This document shows positions 56,515 through 64,000 of a stretch of DNA of 64,000 bases, piece after piece. The translations under genes and the position numbers were made by a program. Below the pieces are notes generated by a model, which searched no databases, was not told the origin of the DNA, and saw only the letters and a program-made list of their open reading frames with translations. Position 1 is the stretch's first letter. Each line of letters opens with the position of its first letter. The stretch comes from Spizellomyces punctatus DAOM BR117 (taxonomy: Eukaryota; Chytridiomycota; Chytridiomycetes; Spizellomycetales; Spizellomycetaceae): assembly GCF_000182565.1 (NCBI RefSeq), contig NW_015971537.1, forward strand, positions 1,461,299 through 1,525,298, written 5' to 3'.

Positions 56515-56870
56515 TGCTGCCAGACCAGAAACATGGTTACCCCTGAGAGTTGAACACCTGGCAATGTTTTAGAAAAGCTCCTGAAGATACCTGCAGCACC
56601 AGAGAGTAGACGTACAGCACGTTTCATCAACGTTACGTCTTCCAAAGCCTGACGCCAAGTTCAGTAAGATCAAAAGACGAGATCTTGCCTCTTTGCAGAG
56701 TACACCATCAGCGCACCATGAGTGGTTGTTGCTGACCCATCAATCCAATTGCATTGGATCCGGCGAGCATCTCATCATGGATGACTCACTCGATGACTCA
56801 CCTACCTCTTCATTTCCTGTCCAGTTGCCCCATAACTTTCTCCTCTCCTCGTTAGAATACGGCGGGCAAG
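56515..56870. promoter_or_regulatory. Divergent promoter NUDT19 / SER1
   Basis: A 356-bp divergent region that includes the twin TGACTCA sites near SER1. No other feature is supported. Confidence 0.5.
56782..56800 (+). promoter_or_regulatory. Twin Gcn4/CPC1-type sites upstream of SER1
   Basis: Two exact TGACTCA heptamers lie at 56782-56788 and 56794-56800, separated by five bases. They are about 70-90 bp before the phosphoserine aminotransferase start. TGACTCA is the optimal site of the bZIP general amino-acid control factor (Gcn4/Cpc1). Such pairs in promoters of amino-acid genes are typical of fungi; factor binding is inference. Confidence 0.7.
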
Positions 56871-58022
56871 ATGGCTACATTTCACGACGAACGGAGTGTG
56901 TGGAACTTTTCAGCAGGACCTGCAGTTATGCCTCAAGTGGTTCTTGAACGCGCTGCTGCCGAACTTCCAAACTGGAACAATACGGGCATGTCTGTGATGG
57001 AGCTCTCTCACCGTTCACCGGAATTTGAATCCATTCTCGCAAGCGCCGAGTCCGATTTACGGAAGCTGCTCAATATTCCCTCTACCTATAAAATACTTTG
57101 GATGCAAGGAGGCGCCACCTCCCAGTTCTCGACCCTCTTTTACAACCTGCTAGGGGATCCCACAAAGACGGCTGACTATTTAGTAACCGGCGGGTGGTCC
57201 GAAAAGGCGATGCAGGAGGCGGCACGGCTAGGTGCTAAGGTGAATGCCGTGGTCAATACGAAGAGTACTGGACACAATGGTGCTGTACCACCGCCATCGG
57301 AATACAAGTTCACACCTGCGGCCGAGTCCGCATATGTTTATTACTGCGATAACGAAACTGTTCACGGCGTAGAATTTCCTTCGTTCCCGGAAGGCGTTCC
57401 TGAAGGCGTTCCGGTTGTGTGTGATATGTCTTCAAATATTCTGTCAAGGAAGTTTGACGTCACAAAGTACGGAATCATCTTTGCTGGAGCACAAAAGAAC
57501 ATTGGCCCGGCCGGGGTAACGGTTGTCATCATCCGGGAAGATCTCATCGGAACGCGCATGCACCCCAATTTAAAATGTCCGGTTATGCTCGACTTCAAAG
57601 TTTGTGCCGACAATGGGTCAATGTATAATACTCCTCCCACTTACGGCATCTACATGGCGGGCCTGGTGTTTAAATGGCTACTGGAGATTGGAGGAGTGGA
57701 TGCGATTGAGTCAATCAATGCGCAAAAGAGCGGACGCTTGTACGACGCGATCGATAGCAGCAACGGATTCTATAGATGTCCCGTGCAAAAAGGGTTCAGG
57801 TCGAGAATGAACATCACATTCCGAATTTTTAAGAATGGGGCTGCGTCCAAGGACCTCGAGGCGGATTTCTTAAAAGGGGCAGAGAAACTTGGAATGGTAC
57901 AGCTCAAGGGACATCGTTCGGTTGGTGGTATTCGAGCGTCGCTATATAATGCCATGTCACAGAAAGGAGTAGATGCCTTGATAACTTACATGCAGGACTT
58001 TGCGCGTCAACACTCAGAATAA
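56871..58022 (+). CDS. SER1: Phosphoserine aminotransferase
   Basis: An intronless 383-residue enzyme of normal length. It starts with ERSVWNFSAGPAVMPQVVLE, then NTGMSVMELSHRSPEFESIL and WMQGGATSQFSTLFYNL. The PLP lysine is in IIFAGAQKNIGPAGVTVV. Later blocks are NTPPTYGIYMAGLVFKWLLE, RSRMNITFRIF and GHRSVGGIRASLYNAM. It converts 3-phosphohydroxypyruvate and glutamate into phosphoserine, the second step of serine synthesis. A 12-bp in-frame tandem duplication gives PEGVPEGVP near residue 180. The promoter carries two TGACTCA motifs, fitting control by amino-acid starvation. The stop is 112 bp from the YJU2 stop on the other strand. Confidence 0.97.
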   Translation: MATFHDERSVWNFSAGPAVMPQVVLERAAAELPNWNNTGMSVMELSHRSPEFESILASAESDLRKLLNIPSTYKILWMQGGATSQFSTLFYNLLGDPTKTADYLVTGGWSEKAMQEAARLGAKVNAVVNTKSTGHNGAVPPPSEYKFTPAAESAYVYYCDNETVHGVEFPSFPEGVPEGVPVVCDMSSNILSRKFDVTKYGIIFAGAQKNIGPAGVTVVIIREDLIGTRMHPNLKCPVMLDFKVCADNGSMYNTPPTYGIYMAGLVFKWLLEIGGVDAIESINAQKSGRLYDAIDSSNGFYRCPVQKGFRSRMNITFRIFKNGAASKDLEADFLKGAEKLGMVQLKGHRSVGGIRASLYNAMSQKGVDALITYMQDFARQHSE

Positions 58023-58133
58023 TTGTGAAAATAAAATATACGTAGACCGCCCAAGCTCTGTACATACACTCCCAAATCTCTGTAAATCACTGATGCATTG
58101 AGTATTCTCGGCTCAGTGCAAATTAGAGTATCA

Positions 58134-59188
58134 TTACGAAGAATCCTCCGAATCGCTGTAAGCCCCACCGAGAAGATCTAGTGCGGACGTTCCGGGCGGT
58201 GGTGGATCATGCGTACGAGAGGCAGTACTACTAGATGTATCCGCCTTTGTTGGCGGCTTTGCATCCTCTGCCTTCTTCCGTTTGACAACAACGCCGAGAT
58301 CGAAACTATTTATCTTTCGTTTTGGCCCTGAAATATGCCAAGGGAATGAGCCCCAACGACTGTTGAATCATTCGCCTAGTAAAGACGTGTACCTGTACTC
58401 AGAAAGTTGTCATTTCCAGTCGCCACAGCATCAGACAGGAGTTTCACTGCTATCTCCTCCCCATCCACATCATCCAGGATCCTCTTTACGTTTTCCCCAT
58501 CAACACTTTGAAATATACTCTTAGCTATCCGATCATCTTCTTCCTCCTGCTCTCTCTTTGATCGCTCTCTTTCTTCCTCTCCCAGCAGTATGATTTGTTC
58601 CAGAACGTTATCTGCATCTACCCGCTCGTTTTTCGCGTTTCGCATTCGTATTTCGTCAAGCGCATCCAAGATATCCATCTCTCTTTTGGAATCCAGTGTT
58701 CGATTTTCCAATGCTTTCATAGGATTATTCTCTTCTGCTTCTGCTCGTTCGGTTTTACGGTCCTCCAAGACCGCAGCATCATCTCGCCATGGTTCAAAGT
58801 TCCGTTGCGCACCGTGTTCCGCCACGTAATCTGCATTCTTGGGATCTGTTTTGAACGTAATCTCCCCGGAGCATCGTGGACATTTAATGTAGAAGCGAAA
58901 GACCTATATGACAGAAGCGAAACCATATGCGTAAGTCGGACAAAGTCTCTTCACCAAAGGCAAATAACAAACCTGAATGCCCAAATAGTGTTCCCCATCG
59001 ACTCGTTCTTTTCTGGCGTTGAATTTTTTGCCCTTGTACACGTACTCTCCACACATGTTGCAACGCATAGAAAATGGTGTCATTAACCGAACTTTGTGTT
59101 GCTGGTCCTTTGGAAGTTTTCGTCGTGGGATTTTCGACGGGTCAAAGTCCGGGGGGAAGTACTTATTCAGCACTTTACGTTCAGACAT
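58134..59188 (-). CDS. YJU2: Splicing factor YJU2 (CCDC94/CWC16)
   Basis: Three exons from 59188 to 58134. The N-terminus [20 protein letters not shown] is the near-invariant YJU2 start. Then [40 protein letters not shown] and [20 protein letters not shown] give the four zinc-binding cysteines. [12 protein letters not shown] and acidic/basic helices follow, and the end ([18 protein letters not shown] ... SDSEDSS) is the conserved YJU2 tail. YJU2 enters the activated spliceosome at step one and contacts the branch helix. The protein is nuclear. Intron 1 lies between LGIQ and VFRFYIKC. Confidence 0.95.
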
Positions 59189-59425
59189 ATTGCAGCTCCT
59201 TCAGCGTTTACGCAGGTATTTGGATGACTGCCGTGGCTAGCGATGTTTTCAACACTTTTATAGAAGTTGCTTGGAAAGAAGTCCGTGTTCAGCTGTTGCC
59301 TAAGGCTGCTGTTGCCATGGGAATTGAGTCACCTCATTAGTCACTGTCAGCGAGACTCTGCGAGACTTCGAAACCCCGTCGCGCATACGGGAAGTTCGGC
59401 TAACTTCTTCCCGAGACGAACCCAG

Positions 59426-62206
59426 ATGTATTCCAGAAGTTTGCTACGACGAGCAGGGAGTTCAACCCCGAGTTCAATGCTGCGCGTTAGCTACGTGAAG
59501 AAGTCAGTTTCTTCACCAACCCGCATCTATGCCGGGCAAGGTGTTGGGTCTCCATTTGGACGTTCGACAAACCCCCAGCTGCAGCTGCTGGGTTCAACCT
59601 CCAAAGCACTCGGATATACGTCAGCGCATCCTTCCGTGGTCACAAATGCAAGGCAGCTCCTGTCCTTATCTACTACCTCCAGGATATTGCGGGAGCCTGA
59701 AGCACCCGCACCTCCGGTTAACACCAAACCACCGAAGCAGGAAACTCCAGTGGAGAAGGCAATTCGCGAGGCAAAGGACGAGCAAGTTGCCGCTGCTAGT
59801 GTCCTAGCTGCTGCTGCTGCCGCGGGGGCCGCAGGGCCTGCCGTGGAATCCACGCAGAATACGGTACAGGTAGCTCCAAAGAAACCCCTTACCGTTCGCA
59901 TCAAGGAGGAGCTACTCCATTACTGGCATGGGACAAAGTTGCTTGGTGCTGAGATTAGCATTTCTAGTCGATTACTTGTGAAGCTATTGCGAGGAAACCG
60001 ACTATCTAGAAGGGAGCACAGACAGGTATATCGTGTGTTTACTGTACACAGACTGTATCGCAAGATCCTGATGGTTGCCATTTTCCGCTTTGCCATTATT
60101 TTCATTGGCATGCAGCTCAAACGGACAACGAGTGACCTGATTAGGCTAGTTCCGTTTATCATCATCCTGCTGATCCCTTTCATGGAGTTGGCGCTTCCAG
60201 TCTTATTGAAGCTTTTCCCTAATATGCTACCTAGTACCTTTGAAAGCAAGTTCCAGGAGGTATGCAATTTAACAAAGATTGCCGCAGTACGTAATTATTG
60301 CTACAACTGTTATCTCTTAGGAGGAGAAAAAGAAGAAGCTGTTGAAAATGCGGCTTGAAATGGCGAGGTTCCTGCAAGAGACCGTGGAAGATGTCTCAGT
60401 ATCAGGAACGTCAGGAGCGGATGCAGCGAAAGAGTTTAGTCAGTTCTTTAACAAGGTAGCTACGACTTGTCCATAGAGTTTATTGCCCTCCTCTGTTTTA
60501 CACCTACGATATTGGTAGTGTCGATCGAGCGGTCAACCTGTACCAACCGAGGAAATTCTGCGCATAGCCAAGAAGTTCCCTGACTCGCTTACACTGAACA
60601 ACTTATCGCGGCCTCAGCTTGTGAGCATGGCGAAGTACATGAACATTCAAGCATTTGGCACCGATACGTTCTTGCGCCATCAAATTGAAAGGCGTCTTCG
60701 GTATCTCGAAGAGGATGACAAGGTGCTTGTCATCCATCCGAAAGATTCCTTTCGATTTCTTCTGACCTAATTTCTCCAAAGGTTATCATGGCTGAGGGCG
60801 GTGTTGATAAACTTTCGATCCCTGAACTGCAGCAAGTGGCCATCTCACGTGGTATTAGGACGACCGGCGTGTCTCCGGCACGAATGCGGGCAGAACTGGA
60901 ACAATGGCTTGATCTCCATCTGAATCACAATATCTCATCGTCTCTATTGGTATTATCACGGGCTTTCCAAATGCAAGAACGGATACCATCGGATAAGGAT
61001 GAGGCTCTTAAAGGCAATGCCGAAGCCCTGCAGGCTACGCTCTCATCCCTACCTCACCAGGTAGTGAACGAAGCGCAACTACAAATTTCGGAAGCCGAGG
61101 GATCTGCGACATACAAGCAACGTCTGGATGTACTTCAGGAGCAGGAGGAGTTAATCCAGGATGAATTGGAGCAAGAAGCTGTACGTATGGGAAGGGAAAA
61201 GTCTCATGTCTCATAAATGCTAACATTGGTGCATTGCGTTAGGCGATTGCGGCCGCGAAGCGGGCTAAGGAGGAGGAGGAAGCCGCATTGAAACAAGCCA
61301 AAGAAGAACAGGAAGCGGCGTCAAAGAAAACCGCCGAAGTGGAACAGAAGGCAGCGGTGCCAGTGGAGGAGACAAAAGAGGTTCGCTGTGATTCAATGCA
61401 GTGTAAGTTTGGCGATAAATTGACTTCCTTTCCTACTACAGGCTGTTCCAGAAGTTAAAGCGCCAACTGTCGAAGAGGAAGGATTGCAAATCTCCGATGA
61501 GGAACTACAGAGGTTGAGTGATGCTTTGAAGACTCTTACGAAAGTATCCGCGCTTGAGGACGTAAAGGAGAAGCTTTCAGAACTCAAAGAAGGCCGCAAA
61601 GAATTCAAAGAGGTAGGTTTTCTATTGAGCTCCTTTTCTCTTGTAGATATTCACCGGTTCCCGCGTTAGGACATTGAGGAGCTCAAGCAAGTGACGCAAA
61701 AGGAGCCAGCCAAAGCCTCTAACCGTCTTGGCCAACGGATTGACAAAATGGTCGACAAGATTGAACAAGAATTGGCAAAGTACGACGAAGAGATTGGATC
61801 CAGTCTCAACCTTGTGAGACCGAACGAGGAAGGCAAAATTACAATTGCAGACCTTGAAGAAGCACTAAAAGTAATCCGAGACCATCCAGATGATGAGCGT
61901 ATCAAAAAAATTGTCGTTAAACTTGACGCAGACGGGGACGGTGTTGTAGCTATGGATGAGATCTTGCATTTGGCGGATGAGGCAGAGAAAGAGGGACATG
62001 GAGAGATTATTGGAGAGATCAAACGGGTAGCAGCGGAAGGGAAGAAATTATCCGAACAAGCCGTAGAGCAAATCATACAAATTCAGCACACAGTAGCAGA
62101 CGAGAAGGCAGCTGCCGCTGCTGTGGCGAAGGCGGCCGAGAATCCCGAGCGAGCCCGTGCCCAACAGGATCAAGCAAGGGTTCCGGAGACAACGAAATCC
62201 TCATAA
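59426..62206 (+). CDS. LETM1: LETM1/Mdm38 mitochondrial inner-membrane protein
   Basis: About nine exons from ATG 59426, starting MYSRSLLRRAGSSTPSSMLR (presequence). After an Ala-rich linker, the LETM1 domain has LLVKLLRGNRLSRREHRQLK, RTTSDLIRLVPFIIILLIPF (single membrane helix), LPVLLKLFPNMLPSTFESKF and, in the ribosome-binding-like part, LTLNNLSRPQLVSMAKYMNI. The matrix side continues with LSIPELQQVAISRGIRTTGV, long Ala/Glu coiled coils, and an EF-hand near the end (DADGDGVVAMDE). LETM1 proteins support K+/H+ (and reported Ca2+/H+) exchange and membrane association of mitochondrial ribosomes. The intron at 60026-60115 is 90 nt, open and in frame. The donor near 61381 (GTTCGC) is unusual, so that junction is less sure. 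Confidence 0.94.
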
Positions 62207-62541
62207 AAGATCAGGTGGGCGATAATCATTTACATAGGAAGAGCCGAGTAGTGTAAGACCGTACGGTGGACTTCGTTTGGCGAGTGACGTCCGCTTTCAT
62301 TCAGCATGCTGCTTGTACCAGCTTTCCAGATCATCCATGTCACATATAGACGAGCCTTGGGTTCAGTGCAATTCTATTCTAGATTGCGATAATATATTTA
62401 CATACGCATTGCAAATGGTTATGTTACAGTGCTTTACTAGGGGATCTGAATATGCTCTTTATGATTACGCGAATCCGCGGAGGAGTTGGACATACGCATC
62501 GGGAAGGGGTTCGGACGATGTGGCAGCAACCGTGCATATGT
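62207..62541. other. Convergent 3' region of LETM1 and RlmN-type gene
   Basis: About 335 bp between the two stops with no supported feature. Confidence 0.4.
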
Positions 62542-64000
62542 CTATACAACCTGCTTTCCGATCCGTTTCAATTCTTCCGAGCTCTTGAGCTGACCGCTTG
62601 GGTATTCAAAAGATTAATCGCTATCAAACAGCATAACCTGTCCAGTTTGAAGATGAAGCTTACCATGCGGCCAGAATATCTTGTCCGCGTGGAGTCCGAA
62701 CGTGACAAGGGATATTATGATCCTGGATGCATTTCGAGAAGCGCTATATATAACAAACACCATAAGATTGAATGTGCTAAAGCTGATTCGTGTGACAAGA
62801 TTTACCTGTATCACTTGGTCTGATGACGGTTCGTACTGTGATCCAGGCCAGGGATTGAATGGTATCAAGTTGACGTGCGAAGGCAGACCGCCTATGAGTT
62901 TCACAAGCTGCCGAGCATCCGCCATCGAATCATTGATTCCGTCTAGCATTACATACTCAAAGGTGATTCTTCGATGTCTACTCGTTGGGGGCATGTGGTC
63001 CAGGTATCTTTTACATCCAGCGAGGACTTCTTTGATCGGATATTGCTTATTGAGTGGAACCAGAACATCACGTAATGCATCATTCACAGCATGTAGTGAA
63101 ACGGCCAGTCCGCAACCCAAATCCTTTCCAACACGCTCCATCAACGGTGCGACACCCGATGTACTGAGAGTTATTCTCCATGGAGACAGTCCAAGAGCGG
63201 AGGGAGAAGTGAGGATAGAGATGGCTGCCGAAACATTCCGGAAATTGAGCAGTGGTTCTCCTTGGCCCATCATCACGACGTTGGATATTTTGCGTGGTTT
63301 GCCCGGATTGAGAGGAAAGTCCCCTACAGAGCGCATTGCATGCATCACTTGAAAGAGTATCTCGTTACTCGACAGATTTCGGAGGAGTTTCTGCGTCCCT
63401 GTATGGCAGAAGCTAGGAGTGCCCTGTCAATCCCGAGAATGTGCCGTTGGTTGGCCCATATGCACGTACCTGCAAGCCAAGGAGCATCCGACTTGTGAGC
63501 TTACGCAAACTGTTCCATTATCCCCATGCTGGCTTGGTATTATGACTGTTTCGACCTCGGCACGTCCCCCAAAATTCAACAACCACTTTCGCGTACCGTC
63601 CTTCGATATACAGTCCTTCTTGACTGTACCAACTCCCAACTCACAAGAGTTTGCCAGAGCTTCTCTCATATCCTTTCTCAGTGAAGTCATCTCATCGAAG
63701 CTCTCTACGCCTCGTCTATATAGAAACCGCCATATCTGATCTACCACGTATGGGCGCTGAGATATTACATTCTGAATTTTCGCTGGAAGCAGGTCCCCAA
63801 CCAACAAGTCCTTCAGCTTGTCCTTTGGTAGGCCCAAAAGCGGTGGTTTCTGCGGTATCGGCGGACGACGCTTGACTGAACGCAGGGCAGGCTCATGGGA
63901 CACAGACGTGAATGTTTGCGAAAATTGTGTGGGTATTGAGCGATCGGGTGGGAAAGGTGACCATTGGACTGCCAACCTAACATACAGCGCCTGTCGCTGT
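62542..64000 (-). CDS. RlmN-type radical-SAM rRNA (adenine-C2) methyltransferase, 5' end missing
   Basis: A spliced gene running off the right edge; the visible frame extends leftward from about 63999 to a TAG at 62542. The N-terminal RlmN domain has LPKDKLKDLL and VDQIWRFLYRRGVESFDEMT. Then GTVCVSSQVGCSLAC joins across an intron to SFCHTGTQKLLRNLS, giving the CxxxCxxC cluster site and the RlmN CVSSQ cysteine. ISNVVMMGQGEPLLNF, ITLSTSGVAPLM, LAVSLHAVNDALRD, NLIPFNPWPGSQYEP and, after another intron, CHVRTPRGQDILAACGQL carry the remaining signature, including the methylatable C-terminal cysteine. Bacterial RlmN methylates A2503 of 23S rRNA and A37 of some tRNAs. A mitochondrial (or cytosolic tRNA) role is inference. 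The start and any targeting signal are outside the window. Confidence 0.92.

Overview
This window is nuclear DNA of an early-diverging, probably zoosporic (chytrid-type) fungus. Nearly every gene is split by short spliceosomal introns (roughly 40-110 nt, GT...AG). The proteins are eukaryotic and often best matched by fungal or animal forms. Two genes point to a motile cilium, which yeasts and mushrooms lack: a heterotrimeric kinesin-2 motor subunit (KIF3B type) and a CFAP97/hemingway-domain protein. RMC1, an At4g15545-type protein and a RlmN-type radical-SAM enzyme also suit a basal fungal lineage. The species cannot be named from this sequence alone.

Left block (1-25.0 kb) is very compact, with about 15 genes often in convergent or divergent pairs: SGF29 (partial, SAGA reader), an At4g15545-like coiled-coil protein, kinesin-2, a GST, a plasma-membrane-type syntaxin, PDCD2/TSR4, mitochondrial dihydroorotate dehydrogenase, metaxin, orotate phosphoribosyltransferase, exocyst SEC10, a LENG1-like splicing protein, a divergent mitochondrial carrier, a CWC21/SRRM2 RS protein, a calcineurin-B-like EF-hand protein and the cohesin acetyltransferase ECO1. 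Steps four and five of UMP synthesis lie within 2 kb of each other, with metaxin between them.

Middle island (25.05-35.64 kb) is very different. No gene could be assigned with confidence. It holds exon-like remnants on the minus strand, a probable thiolase relic, a small SEC10-derived fragment, several short tandem duplications, one intact tRNA-Trp(CCA) preceded by tandem units made from its own 5' half, a degenerate CCCTAA tract and an 896-base run of N.

Right block (35.6-64 kb) is again compact: CFAP97-domain protein, NDUFAF7, HUB1, RMC1, NAD(P)HX dehydratase, a CMTR1-type cap methyltransferase with an altered catalytic lysine, mitochondrial uL22, a RanBP9/GID1-type protein, an ING/PHD protein, NAF1, NUDT19, phosphoserine aminotransferase with two Gcn4-type sites in its promoter, YJU2, LETM1 and a RlmN-type methyltransferase that runs off the right edge.

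Themes: mitochondrial function (DHODH, metaxin, carrier, NDUFAF7, uL22m, LETM1), spliceosome (LENG1-like, CWC21, HUB1, YJU2), membrane traffic (syntaxin, SEC10, RMC1), chromatin (SGF29, ING, ECO1) and RNA maturation (PDCD2/TSR4, NAF1, CMTR1, RlmN). They look like ordinary eukaryotic neighbours rather than an operon. All exon limits were read by hand from splice consensus, reading frame and family resemblance; no database search was run.
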